A DNA stretch of 64,000 nt. Origin: Metabacillus sp. KUDC1714 (GTDB lineage: Bacteria; Bacillota; Bacilli; Bacillales; Bacillaceae). The translations under genes were made by a program, and so were the position numbers. Position 1 is the first letter of the stretch. Each line of letters starts with the position of its first letter. The notes beneath the pieces were generated by a model. That model made no database searches. It saw only the letters and a list, made by a program, of their open reading frames with translations, and was not told the DNA's origin. Location of the stretch: positions 5,087,501 to 5,151,500 of the forward strand of contig NZ_CP055263.1 in the NCBI RefSeq assembly GCF_014217835.1. Direction: 5' to 3'. Positions 33,292 to 43,200 of the stretch are shown here, in pieces.

Positions 33292-34116
33292 TCACTTTAA
33301 ACTTCCACCAGTTAACCCTTGTAAAAAATATTTCTGCACAAACATAAAGAAGATAATTAACGGTAAGCTACCTATGATCGAGAGGGCCATTAACTGACTC
33401 CAATCGGTTGTGAATTCACCGATCATCATGCCAATTCCAACTGTTAGTGGTCGTGCAGCATCATTTTGTGTTAATACAATCGCAAACAAATACTCATTCC
33501 AAGCTAAAATGAATGTATAAATTCCCATTGCAATTAATCCCGGCAAACTTGGAGGTAAAATAATTTTAAAGAAGGTGCCATATGGGCCACACCCATCAAT
33601 TTTTGCAGCATCATCTAGTTCGGTTGGAATACTATTTATAAAATCTCGCATCATTAAAATTGAAAATGGTAAGGCAAAGGAAGTATATGCAATAATAAGC
33701 GCGATATAAGTGTTATAGAGTCCTAGCTTTGAAATGACGAGAAAGTATGGGATGGCGAGTAGAACCATTGGGAACATTTGTGTGAGAAGCGTGTACATGA
33801 TCATAAATTTTTTGCCTTTATACCGGAATCTGGATAATCCATATCCAGCTAATGCAGCTAGCATTACACATAGAAAGGTAACCGACAAGGCAACAATGTA
33901 ACTATTTATAAACAGCTTGAATAATTCTGGGTTTTGAAAAATCTTAACATATGCTTCGAGTACTGGCTCCACTGGTATCAATTGTAATGGAATAGAGAAA
34001 ACTTCTACATTTCTTCTTAAAGAGATCGAAAGCATCCATAATAGAGGACTCAATACTAGAAACGTCATAAAAATGAGAAGGAAATAATAGCCGATTCGTT
34101 TTCTCTTCATCTTCAT
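33292..34116 (-). CDS. ABC sugar transporter permease, MalG type (second CUT1 system)
   Basis: 274 aa, six membrane helices. EAA loop PTELDDAAKIDGCGPYGTFFKIILPPSLPG (residues ~152-180) and the terminal QKYFLQGLTGGSLK are diagnostic. It begins one base pair after the MalF-type gene ends. No ATPase is encoded nearby. Because the cognate binding protein is truncated, the system is probably not functional unless another binding protein feeds it. Confidence 0.92.
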   Translation of the reverse strand: MKMKRKRIGYYFLLIFMTFLVLSPLLWMLSISLRRNVEVFSIPLQLIPVEPVLEAYVKIFQNPELFKLFINSYIVALSVTFLCVMLAALAGYGLSRFRYKGKKFMIMYTLLTQMFPMVLLAIPYFLVISKLGLYNTYIALIIAYTSFALPFSILMMRDFINSIPTELDDAAKIDGCGPYGTFFKIILPPSLPGLIAMGIYTFILAWNEYLFAIVLTQNDAARPLTVGIGMMIGEFTTDWSQLMALSIIGSLPLIIFFMFVQKYFLQGLTGGSLK

Positions 34117-34117
34117 T

Positions 34118-35002
34118 TTATTCGTCCTCCTTACTTACAATTGTTCGTAAATAGAAAATCGAGATCAGTAGCATGGCTACAAGCATGAAAATTGATGTTG
34201 CTGAGGCATGACCGAAATCTAGTGATTGGAACGCGTTAAAATAGACATAAGTCGATAAAATTTCAGTTTTATGGACTGGACCGCCGCCTGTCATGATGTA
34301 GACTAAATCGAATGTTCTGAAGGTCCATATAAGTTCTAACAAAATAACCGTCAAAAGCATTCCTTTTATTTGCGGGATGACAATATAGAAAAAACGAATA
34401 AAGCGATTTGCACCATCTACTTCTGCTGCTTCTAATGTATCCTCTGGAACCGTTTGAAATGCAGCAAGTATCATCAACATGGCAAACGGAAATCCTCTCC
34501 AAACGTTTGCAACAACCAATCCTAACAAGGCAAAGCGAGAATCACTCAACCATGGTATTCCTTCATTTAGAATACCTAGATTTTGTAAAAACCAGTTAAA
34601 CAAACCAAATGGGGAAAAGATCAAGACCCAGATCGAACCAACAACGGCACTAGATAAAAGCCATGGAAACATAATGATGGAGCGGAAAAAACCTCTAATT
34701 TTCACATTTATATCTTGATTTAGTAAAACAGCAAAAGTCATTCCAACGATAATTACTAGCGTTACCGAACAAACAGTAAAGACTAATGTATTTTTTAACG
34801 CGATCCAGAAGACTTCATCCTGTAAAATATTTAGATAATTTGAGATTCCAGTAAATATCGGCTTGGTATAATTCGAAAAATCAAAAAAGCTCATCTCTAA
34901 TACTAAATACAAAGGATATAAGGTAAGCAAAAGTAATAGTGCCATCGCTGGAGCAACAAAGGATAGTCTAATAAGAGAAGTCATCCAAGATTGTCCTTTC
35001 AT
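34118..35002 (-). CDS. ABC sugar transporter permease, MalF type (second CUT1 system)
   Basis: 294 aa, six membrane helices; EAA loop PEDTLEAAEVDGANRFIRFFYIVIPQIKG (residues ~185-213). GGAGG lies 6 nt upstream of the ATG. It is 55 bp downstream of the truncated binding-protein gene on the same strand, the usual E-F-G order. The open frame is intact, unlike its partner gene upstream. Confidence 0.92.
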   Translation of the reverse strand: MKGQSWMTSLIRLSFVAPAMALLLLLTLYPLYLVLEMSFFDFSNYTKPIFTGISNYLNILQDEVFWIALKNTLVFTVCSVTLVIIVGMTFAVLLNQDINVKIRGFFRSIIMFPWLLSSAVVGSIWVLIFSPFGLFNWFLQNLGILNEGIPWLSDSRFALLGLVVANVWRGFPFAMLMILAAFQTVPEDTLEAAEVDGANRFIRFFYIVIPQIKGMLLTVILLELIWTFRTFDLVYIMTGGGPVHKTEILSTYVYFNAFQSLDFGHASATSIFMLVAMLLISIFYLRTIVSKEDE

Positions 35003-35057
35003 ATCGAACCTCCTTTTATCGAAATAAGGAGGGCCATAGCCCCCCCATTATTCAGTT

Positions 35058-35863
35058 TCACTTGTATTTGTCGAACACTTCATTCCATCCTGCAGCAGAA
35101 TCATCCAATGCTTCTTGTGCTGTTTTGTCACCCATTAGATAGCTTTGAACCTCGTTAATCATGATTTTTCTCATATTCGTACTTTCAGGCATTTGTAAAT
35201 CTGGATTTATTGGATTAACTTCTATACTCTGTTCAGCGAATACTTTTAACAGTGGATCATTTTGGATAAAGTCAGCATCCAATGCGGCTTTGTTATGTGG
35301 AAGCTGGTTAGCTGATTTTGCCCATGCCTCTTGAATGTCTGGCTGTACCATGTACTCAATAAACTTCCATGCTGCATCTTTATTTTTACTGTTAGTGGTA
35401 ATTGCAAGAGCCCCTCCACCAGCAATTGTGCCAGTTGTCTCTCCTTTAACCATTGGGATTATACCGAAGTCTAAGTCTGGATTAGCAGATTGTTGGATCC
35501 CAATTCCCCATGGTCCATCAAACATAAAGGCCGTGTTTTCGGCACTGAAATTAGCTCGTTTATCTTGTTCTGTTGCCGATAATTCACCAGGGGTTGCGAC
35601 TTTATGATCTTTAATCATACTTTTATAAAACTCGAGTGCTTTTACTCCCTCAGATGAATTGAACGCTGCTTTCCCATCTTCGATTAACGTCCCACCCGCT
35701 TGGTAAATTAACGGCCAGACTTCAGTATTAATTGTAGATGCTGGCTCTGATGCGATGTTTCCGGTTAAGGCATATTGATTTTTACTAGAATCCGTTAACG
35801 CAATACTAGCTTTAAGATATTCATCCCATGTGGTTGGAGGTTTAACGTTGGTGGCTCCGGAGT
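35058..35863 (-). pseudogene. Truncated sugar-binding protein gene (N-terminus lost)
   Basis: The C-terminal ~268 residues of a CUT1 binding protein are intact: TTWDEYLKASIALTDS, FMFDGPWGIGIQQ, KDAAWKFIEYMVQPDIQ, and a normal C-terminal end. The first ~150 residues, with signal peptide and lipobox, are absent. At about 35850-35865 the sequence switches into the antisense of an aldolase gene. The minus-strand frame runs on by chance to 36176, but that extension is not a real N-terminus. The protein cannot be secreted, so transport is likely lost. Confidence 0.85.
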
Positions 35864-36080
35864 TCCCGACCAACAAATTGAAGAAGCTATAAAAAGAGGA
35901 ATCGGTAAGATTAATGTGAATACAGAAAACTGTGTAGCCTATACAAAAGCTGTTCGGAATTTCCTTGAAGCAGACAAACATACAACAGACCCTAGAGCTT
36001 ACCAACGTATTGGACGGGAAGCCATGCAAGCTGTTGTTAGAGAAAAGATTCAGCTTTTTGGTAGTAATGGGAAAGCATAG
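35850..36080 (+). pseudogene. 3' fragment of a class II fructose-bisphosphate-type aldolase
   Basis: Seventy-six codons ending in TAG read GGSGVPDQQIEEAI, GIGKINVNTENCVAYTKAVR, DPRAY and the terminal REKIQLFGSNGKA. These are the substrate-phosphate-binding and C-terminal motifs of class II aldolases (FbaA/IolJ/GatY group). The first ~200 residues, with the zinc-binding histidines, are missing. The left edge joins the truncated binding-protein gene in opposite orientation, marking a recombination junction. Confidence 0.85.
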
Positions 36081-36334
36081 TTCGTTAGAGAAAAAATATG
36101 TATGACTACAACTTATGGTGGCGATATAAAGATTTACTTTATGGTCAATGCATTGGTTTATTATTATATTTATCAATTAATGCACCTTATTATGAAACCA
36201 CCCTCTATAATTAATCCAGCATATCCACAGGACTTCGAGACTTATTTGTTAAATTTCAAGAATAATACTTTAGACTCAATGAGTTTATTTACAATCTACT
36301 TATATCTTAAATAAAATAAAATACTATAAAAGAT

Positions 36335-36352
36335 GCCTGACCTCGGTCAGGC
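36335..36352. terminator. Palindromic hairpin in the remnant region
   Basis: GCCTGACC and GGTCAGGC are perfectly complementary around a 2-nt loop. On the minus strand it is followed by ATCTTTTATAG, so it may be the terminator of the decayed FAD-oxidoreductase gene. The 36081-36334 stretch before it has only short unconvincing frames. Confidence 0.45.
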
Positions 36353-36393
36353 TAACGCTTAAGCCTGTCGGGAATCAGCAATGAATTTAAATG

Positions 36394-36555
36394 TTAACCA
36401 CCAACGATGAGATTGTCGATCTTTTTTGGAATGAGTGATCGATAAAGGAAATCGTACCTTTCCCCTGGCTTTATGTTTTGAAACATTGTTCCTTCTCTAG
36501 TAGGGTATGAATCATATTGAATGCGTTTAAACTTACTTAGATGATTTGGAAACAT
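36394..36555 (-). pseudogene. Remnant of an FAD-dependent oxidoreductase gene
   Basis: Starts with ATG after a good GGAGGA site and reads 53 residues: a YDSYPTREGTMFQ-like part, then PGERYDFLYRSLIPKKIDNLIVGG, close to the FAD_oxidored-family C-terminal region (YDIPYRSLLP, ENLLVAGR). A stop falls exactly where the family's GR motif should continue. Normal proteins exceed 400 aa. Either an internal fragment that gained a start by chance or the product of a large deletion. Confidence 0.6.
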
Positions 36556-36683
36556 GGACTCCTCCCCTTTTGAGACAAGACTTTTGTGTTTTAAGTTAAA
36601 CTACATCATAAATCATCCTCAAATATTTATCTTCCAAAAATCTCAACGATATTATTGTCTTTTTTATATTTTTAACTTTATTA

Positions 36684-36764
36684 TGACACAGTGTCACTTA
36701 TGGTATTGACTTATGACATGGTGTCATATATAATTTGTTTGTGCTTAAATATGACACAGTGTCA
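36684..36764 (+). promoter_or_regulatory. TetR-regulated promoter with three palindromic operators
   Basis: TGACACAGTGTCA at 36684-36696 and 36752-36764 are identical; TGACATGGTGTCA at 36714-36726 differs by two bases. A near-consensus promoter lies between them: TTGACT at 36706-36711, a 17-bp spacer, TATAAT at 36729-36734. The middle operator fills the spacer, so repressor binding would block RNA polymerase directly. Confidence 0.85.
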
Positions 36765-36789
36765 CTTGTGAAATATAAGGAGAGTTATT

Positions 36790-37422
36790 ATGCCAAAACA
36801 AACGTTTTTTCACTTAGCTAAAGATAAACAAGACACGTTAATTCAATCTGCCAAAGAAGAATTCTCAAGGGTTCCCTTACATGAAGCATCAATTGCAAAT
36901 ATTATCAAAAATGCGGGAATACCTAGAGGGAGTTTTTATCAATATTTTGAGGATAAGGAGGATTTATTCTTTTACCTATTAAATCAGCTTGCGCAAAAAA
37001 ATCATGAGCGATTTCTATCCATCTTGAAGGAGAAGAACGGAGATTTATTTGAGACCTTTATTGACAACTTTCAATTTATGGTAAAGAGCCACCGAAAGGC
37101 AGAACACAAAAACTTTTTTAAAAATGTTTTTTTAAATATGAACTATAAACAAGAAAATACATTAGCAAATAATATTTACATGGAGAATCAGAAAAATCAG
37201 TATTTAAGTACGATTAACTTAATTAATCGAGAAAAATTGAACATTCAAGATGAACGAGAACTCCATCATGTCATGAAAATTATTAGTGCTGTCACCTTTC
37301 AAAACCTTATTCAGGTGTTTGTTAAGGATTCAACTGATGAAGAAGCTTTACGAAATTATTTGGAACAAATTGATCTGCTTAAAAGAGGGCTTCAAAAGGA
37401 TTACACGAATGAACTCACCTAA
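36790..37422 (+). CDS. TetR-family transcriptional repressor of the efflux pump
   Basis: 210 aa. N-terminal HTH: DTLIQSAKEEFSRVPLHEASIANIIKNAGIPRGSFYQYFEDKEDLFFYLL (residues ~14-63), with the RGSFYQYF recognition helix typical of TetR. The C-terminal ligand domain is helical. AAGGAGAG lies 8 nt before the ATG. The three palindromes directly upstream are its likely operators, so it autoregulates and controls the MFS gene downstream. The inducer is probably a drug or fatty-acid-like compound (inference). Confidence 0.9.
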   Translation: MPKQTFFHLAKDKQDTLIQSAKEEFSRVPLHEASIANIIKNAGIPRGSFYQYFEDKEDLFFYLLNQLAQKNHERFLSILKEKNGDLFETFIDNFQFMVKSHRKAEHKNFFKNVFLNMNYKQENTLANNIYMENQKNQYLSTINLINREKLNIQDERELHHVMKIISAVTFQNLIQVFVKDSTDEEALRNYLEQIDLLKRGLQKDYTNELT

Positions 37423-37555
37423 TGGAACGAAAAAAGATTCGATTGATTTGAAAAAAATAGTTAAGAGACTTAGAAAACAAGGAATACATGCACAATTATG
37501 TAAACGACCTACCTTTATAAACATGTCGAATAAAGAATGCATAAGTAATCCTTAA
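37409..37555 (+). CDS. Possible 48-aa protein between the regulator and pump genes
   Basis: The ATG at 37409 overlaps the end of the TetR gene by 14 bp. AAAAGGA lies 8 nt upstream. The frame reads MNSPNGTKKDSIDLKKIVKRLRKQG and ends ECISNP, basic, without membrane segments. It could be a small co-translated protein or a chance frame; I do not recognise it. Confidence 0.35.
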   Translation: MNSPNGTKKDSIDLKKIVKRLRKQGIHAQLCKRPTFINMSNKECISNP

Positions 37556-37597
37556 GAAAAAATTGATAAAATTTTAGGGAATAAGGGGAATATATAT

Positions 37598-39109
37598 ATG
37601 GAATCAGATTTACAACAAAAGAAACCACCCTATTTAATGATTGCGATCTTATTTGTCGGTGCGTTTGTTTCTTTTTTAAATAACTCGCTTTTAAATGTGG
37701 CACTGCCTTCGATGATGGTAGATTTAAATATTAAAGATTATTCAACAATCCAGTGGCTTGCAACTGGATATATGCTGGTCAGCGGTGTCTTAATTCCAGC
37801 ATCAGCCTTTTTATTAACGCGGTTTTCGAACCGTAGATTATATTTGACATCAATGTCCATTTTTACTTTAGGTACTGCGTTAGCAGCTTTTGCACCAAAC
37901 TTCAGTGTCTTACTTACTGGGCGTATGATCCAAGCAGCAGGGTCTTCGGTCATGGGGCCTTTATTGATGAATATTATGCTTGTCAGCTTCCCTCGTGAAA
38001 AACGTGGAACAGCTATGGGGGTTTTCGGATTAGTTATGATTACTGCCCCAGCCATTGGACCGACATTATCGGGTTATATTGTCGAGCATTATGACTGGCG
38101 TTTACTTTTCGAAATGATTTTACCTTTAGCTGTTATTACCTTATTATTAGCCTTTTGGAAATTTGATAATGTGATGGAACAAAACAAAAATGCCAAGCTT
38201 GATTACTTTTCAGTTGTCTTATCTTCGATCGGTTTTGGTGGATTATTATATGGGTTCAGTTCAGCAAGCTCAGATGGTTGGACCGATGCTATTGTCTTAA
38301 CCACTTTAATTGTTGGGGCAATTGCTTTAATCGCCTTTATCTATCGCCAATTTAAAATGGATGAACCATTATTGGATTTAAGTGTATACAAGTACCCGAT
38401 GTTTGCGCTTGGGTCTGTTATTGCCATTGTCAATGCAGTTGCTATGTTCTCTGGGATGATTTTAACACCAGCGTATGTTCAAAATGTAAGAGGAATTTCT
38501 CCGCTTGATTCAGGGTTAATGATGTTGCCTGGTGCGATTATAATGGGAATAATGTCGCCAATAACAGGTAAATTATTCGATAAATTTGGTCCACGTCTTC
38601 TTGCCGTATCAGGACTTGCGATTACAGGAGTTTCAACTTACATGTTAGCAAACTTACAAATTGACTCTAGTCACACCTTTATTATTCTTGTTTACACTCT
38701 GCGTATGCTAGGTATGTCAATGGTAATGATGCCAATTATGACAAATGGGTTAAATCAATTACCAACACGATTAAATCCACATGGAACAGCCGTTAACAAT
38801 ACAGCACAGCAAGTCTCTGGTTCGATTGGTACAGCTGTCCTTGTTACTATTATGAATTCAGTGACAAAAACAGAAGCTGAAAGCCTAATGACTGGTGTTG
38901 ACCCAACAACAATGACAACAGCTGCTCAAGCTGTGTTAACACAGAAAGCTTTATTAGCTGGTATCCAATATTCATTCTACGTAGCGCTAGGCATTAATAT
39001 CGTCGCTCTATTATTAGCCCTATTTGTTAAACGTGTTGATACTAGTAATGAAGCTGTGAAGAAGTTAAATCAGCAAGGGAACACACAATTGAAGGCTGAA
39101 ACAATTTAA
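37598..39109 (+). CDS. Drug:H+ antiporter, MFS DHA2 family (14 helices, EmrB/QacA type)
   Basis: 503 aa with about 14 hydrophobic helices. Motif C of antiporters is visible as GLVMITAPAIGPTLSGYIVE (helix 5, residues ~145-164), and the motif A loop has LTRFSNRRLYL. Early IQWLATGYMLVSGVLIP is the DHA2 helix-2 signature. It exports drugs or related amphipathic compounds in exchange for protons. It follows the TetR gene on the same strand, probably in one transcript from the operator-bearing promoter. AAGGGG lies 9 nt before the ATG. Confidence 0.93.
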   Translation: MESDLQQKKPPYLMIAILFVGAFVSFLNNSLLNVALPSMMVDLNIKDYSTIQWLATGYMLVSGVLIPASAFLLTRFSNRRLYLTSMSIFTLGTALAAFAPNFSVLLTGRMIQAAGSSVMGPLLMNIMLVSFPREKRGTAMGVFGLVMITAPAIGPTLSGYIVEHYDWRLLFEMILPLAVITLLLAFWKFDNVMEQNKNAKLDYFSVVLSSIGFGGLLYGFSSASSDGWTDAIVLTTLIVGAIALIAFIYRQFKMDEPLLDLSVYKYPMFALGSVIAIVNAVAMFSGMILTPAYVQNVRGISPLDSGLMMLPGAIIMGIMSPITGKLFDKFGPRLLAVSGLAITGVSTYMLANLQIDSSHTFIILVYTLRMLGMSMVMMPIMTNGLNQLPTRLNPHGTAVNNTAQQVSGSIGTAVLVTIMNSVTKTEAESLMTGVDPTTMTTAAQAVLTQKALLAGIQYSFYVALGINIVALLLALFVKRVDTSNEAVKKLNQQGNTQLKAETI

Positions 39110-39170
39110 AAAGTCGAACTTGGCGTAGTAAAATTAGGTCATAACTAACGCTAAGGAAGTTTTCACTTAT

Positions 39171-39210
39171 AAAGAAGTCGATTCCAACGATGAATCGACT
39201 TCTTTATTTA
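39171..39210 (+). terminator. Terminator of the efflux operon
   Basis: Perfect 13-bp arms AAAGAAGTCGATT and AATCGACTTCTTT with a 9-nt loop, followed by ATTTA. Confidence 0.75.
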
Positions 39211-39332
39211 GATTATTGAATAAACCTTAGGGTCGGACAAATGTTAAAAACAGTTGAGAGTTCTTCCCCATTACAGCGATTCCTGTTGTTAAAATTCGAT
39301 AAACCGCAAGGATACATATTAATACTTAGTTT

Positions 39333-39382
39333 CTATAAACAATAAAGAGAACAAATATTAGTTTGTCCTCTCTATTGTTTAT
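39333..39382 (-). repeat. Long inverted repeat, 22-bp arms
   Basis: Arms 39333-39354 and 39361-39382 match at 20 of 22 positions with a 6-nt loop. Both mismatches become U-G pairs if transcribed on the minus strand, so a full stem forms in that RNA. It may terminate the minus-strand remnant at 39443. The 39210-39440 interval has no other feature. Confidence 0.5.
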
Positions 39383-39442
39383 AGAATATTTACATGAATA
39401 GTCCATGAATCGTACTAAGCAGAGTGAATAGTATTGAAACCT

Positions 39443-39574
39443 TTATCCCGAATGATTTCCATTGATTTTAAAAGTATTGTGACCGAAACCGTCTATATGT
39501 TCAACAGCTTCAGGCAGTGCAAGACAGATATTACGGACATTTGTAAGCATACCTGTCGTGTCTTGTGTTTTCAT
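39443..39574 (-). pseudogene. Truncated MmcQ/YjbR-like gene
   Basis: A frame of 43 residues starts MKTQDTTGMLTNVRNICLALPEAVEHIDGFGHNTFKING and then stops. This is the normal first third of MmcQ/YjbR-like DNA-binding-fold proteins (~115-120 aa; CLALPEAVE is the recurring motif). The downstream part is gone. It lies 23 bp beyond the stop of the VOC gene on the same strand. Confidence 0.6.
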
Positions 39575-39597
39575 TTTTTATTCACCTATCATTGATT

Positions 39598-39993
39598 CTA
39601 TTTTGCGTTCTCGTCTGGTTGATGAATACCAAAGATATTCCCTTCTGTATCAACATAGTATCCCTGCCAAGCCATTCCAGGCAGAGCATATTTTGGCATT
39701 GCGACCTTTCCACCATTAGCCGTAATTTTAGCCTCAATTGAATCGTAATCTTCCACTCCCATTGTACAAGCATAACCATTTAAGGGTTGGTTTGGTTCTG
39801 GTGGTGGGCCTTGACGTTGCATCAAAGCTCCATTAATTCCAGGCTCATTTGCATCTCCAGTCACAGCACCAAAATATGGCATTCCTGCATAATCAGTCCA
39901 ATCTTCAAACTTCCAGCCAAATACCTCTCCATAAAACGTTTTTGCACGTTCCATGTCATCCACATGAATCTCGAAATGAACTAATCTTCCCAT
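39598..39993 (-). CDS. VOC-family protein (glyoxalase-like)
   Basis: 131 aa: VHFEIHVDDMERAKTFYGEVFGWKFEDW at the start and the C-terminal YYVDTEGNIFGIHQPDE. Typical of single-unit VOC proteins that dimerise; candidate metal ligands are His6/Glu8 and the late Gly-x-His. Function unknown. GGAGGATG lies 6 nt before the start codon. A small stand-alone gene followed by the truncated MmcQ-like remnant. Confidence 0.88.
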   Translation of the reverse strand: MGRLVHFEIHVDDMERAKTFYGEVFGWKFEDWTDYAGMPYFGAVTGDANEPGINGALMQRQGPPPEPNQPLNGYACTMGVEDYDSIEAKITANGGKVAMPKYALPGMAWQGYYVDTEGNIFGIHQPDENAK

Positions 39994-40210
39994 ATTTCAT
40001 CCTCCTAATATTTTCATCCAAATTTTGATTTCATTTAATCTCTTCGTATGTAATTTCTTCCTAAATTTTCATATTCCTTCTACAGTATGACAAAATATAG
40101 AAATTTAATCAATTCTATAAACGTTGCTTGTAACTGTGGTTTTAACAATAAGAACCTCAGAAGACTTCATAAGAACATTTAATTTATGAATGTTCTCCAG
40201 TTCTTTAAAC

Positions 40211-40253
40211 AAAAGGATCCAGGGATGGCTACTCTTCTTCCCTGGATCCTTTT
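40211..40253 (-). terminator. Terminator of the UvrA-like gene
   Basis: Perfect 15-bp arms AAAAGGATCCAGGGA and TCCCTGGATCCTTTT with a 13-nt loop; the A/T ends supply the T-run in the minus direction. Confidence 0.8.
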
Positions 40254-40272
40254 AACCTTCAATTAAGATATG

Positions 40273-43200
40273 TTAATTATTTTTCTCTAGGCATTGATAA
40301 ACATCTATCATTTCTTGTTTATTCAACTCACGAATGCGACTGAATATTTGAATATCTGCTACTGCCTCAGTATATAATCCTTCAGCAACAACATCACTTA
40401 CCTTGCCCGTTAGCCATGTTTGCACGTCTATGCCATCGACGATTTCCTTACGCCCTTCATCATTGATGCCACTTTCATAGCAACTAACACACGGTACCGA
40501 TAATTTTTGCACGCCATCATGAAGTCCATCTTCTGAAATAACTTTCTTCCCGTTACAGAATGGACATGGATGACTTTTTTTTACCTTATTAATTTGCGTA
40601 ACAATTTTTTTGTATCCAAATGCTTCATAAACATAGGTTAGTTTTTTGTATTTTCCATTAGTGAAATACTTATCAATAATGGTTTCTCTCGTTTCGTTAA
40701 TATTGGCAAAATCACAGATTGTAAGTAGGTTTTTACTACTTATTGTTTCAATATTACCTTTAATCTTGTCCCAGAAAGGTAAAGCATTTTGTAAAACCAC
40801 GTCATAGTTTACAAAGCTTGCTAATTCTAGTTCAAGCATCTTCAGCGCTACTTGAGTTTCCCGAGGTAGTAACGAGACATCTTCTGTAAGTACCATTTTT
40901 TCGCCAACAACTGCTTTTAGTTTTTCCAGCTCTGGTAGCTGCCCTACTGTTTTTATGACTTGATCAATCGGTTGTTGAATGATCTCTCGAATATCAGTGT
41001 CACCAAATTTTAGCTTTTTATGATGGTTTAGCACTGTACCTTCACAGACTGGACAGATCATCATTTCTTTGGTTGCTTTCATTTGCTCTTTAATCATCGA
41101 TTTCGAAATAAACATATAACGGCTAATGAGTAAATTAAAGCCCTCCCAGATTCTTGATGTCTTTCCTGCTTTATCATAAAATGACTTTTCCCAATAACCA
41201 TATAAGAAAGTATGACGTTCTGATTCTGTCATCTCATTATAGCTTTTACTAATATCCTGACCAAGCTCATTCTTTATCTCATCAAAGAGGAATTGTAATT
41301 TTGGGTATTGATAATATTTTAATACCTCCATTACGTCTGGATATAATAACCCATCCCAGAATGGCACTGTTTTATCTTGAATGACAACATCAATATCAAA
41401 TTTTTCAATGACCCGACGACCAGAACAACATGGACAATGATTTTCTTGATGATAGAAATCGAAGCTTCTTGTATCTTTAATGGTTGGATGTGCAGCCACA
41501 ATATGGTTGATCAGTCCACCTATTTCATAGAGAAAGCTATATTGACTGTACAAGTGTCTTTCAAGGTCGATAGCGATAACGGGTGCAATTTTATCAGACT
41601 CGTATTCACCATAAATCAAACGGGCCATTGGTGATAAGCTTTTTAAGATGCCACCCTTATAAACATTTTCTGCATGTTTAAAATAGCTCATATGATTTTT
41701 TTTTACGTAATGAATGCCATTTTTTGACCTTAGAGATGAAGGGATTTGTAATGAAGCCGCTTTATCTTCACTATTCTTTAGACGATAATAATCATTGTGA
41801 CTAACAACATCAAGATGTTGCACTGGTGCAGTTTGTCTTTTACCAAAATCAACAATAAAGTCAGAGCTTTCTAGCATATAAGCATTATGTTCAATCATCA
41901 TGATTGAGACAGATTCATCCTGCAGTATGACCCTAATACTATCTATGAACTGGTTTAAAATATTTTGTGATAACCCTTTTGAAGGCTCGTCAAAAATAAA
42001 CAGCGTATTTGGGTTTCTTGAGTTTGAAAACAGCTCAGAAACTAAATGAACACATTGAAATTCTCCAGTAGATAAGGATTGTGTTTTTCTTTCTAACGTT
42101 AAATATCCAAGTCCAAGCTTTATCAATAAACTTAAGCGTTTATGAGCGATGTCTTCATTTGGTAGTTCTTCAATAATATCTTCAATTGAGCGTTGAAAAA
42201 TATCATCAATCTCTTCACTGTATTTTGAGAGCTTTCTTTTTATATCAAGAAAAGTTGCTACTGTTGAGCGGCTGGTAATCGATTTGTTTCGATCCTGTCC
42301 AACCATAACCAGTTTATCCTTTGGATATCGCATCACAAAATCCTTGGCCATACATTCATTAACAAGTGTAGATTTACCACAGCCAGACTCGCCGGTAAAG
42401 GTTACAAGTCGATTTTTTGGAATTTGAATTTCTGCCATTTGAATATTACGACAGTAAAGATCATGAAATTTATAGTATTCTGTTGGCATTGCCTGATTTC
42501 GTTCCCAGTGAATCGGTTTTGGGCGTGGGGATTCTTCAACGATTTTCCCACCATATTTGCCACTACCAGGTCCAAAGAATAATTGCTCATCAGTTGTATC
42601 AAGCACTGTGTCAGAATGATCAATAAGCCAAATTTGATTTTTATAGCCTAATTGTTTTATCTGCTCTAAAATTTTCAATAGGGTATCGTGATCAAGACCA
42701 ACGGAGATTTCATCAATAATAATAACGGTATTTTCACTCGTTGCCATGAATTCTGCTAAGTAAAGTCGTGTTAATTCTCCGCCAGACAACGTACCCATAA
42801 TGCGATTTAATGATAAGTAACCTATATTCATATTGATAATGTTTTGGAGAATATGTTGTTTCTCTTCACTTATATGTAATACTTCAGCTTGCGAAAGAAT
42901 TGATTCAATGCTCAGGTTGTTGATATCAGCGATATTATGAGGTTTTTCAAACAATTCCATTTCATATTGCTCAACTTCTTGATTATAGCGGTCGCCCTTA
43001 CACTTTGGACATTCTACATTTTTGGTATAACCTCGTCCTTTACAAGCTGAGCACCACCCTAATGCATTATTAAATGAAAAAAATTCTGGTGAAAGATTAA
43101 ATTTTTCAGCAAGGCGAACACGAATCTCTTTAAATACACCTGTATGTGTACCAATCGTAGAGCGTGGATTGGAAGAAATTGAAGATTTTCCGAGAAAAAG

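Noticed and set aside
35864..36176. Apparent N-terminal 100 residues of the second sugar-binding protein
   Set aside because: This stretch is the antisense of an aldolase C-terminus and has no signal peptide; the open frame runs through by chance.
36102..36314. 70-codon plus-strand frame after the aldolase remnant
   Set aside because: No ribosome-binding site, low-complexity composition and no motif; probably decayed DNA.
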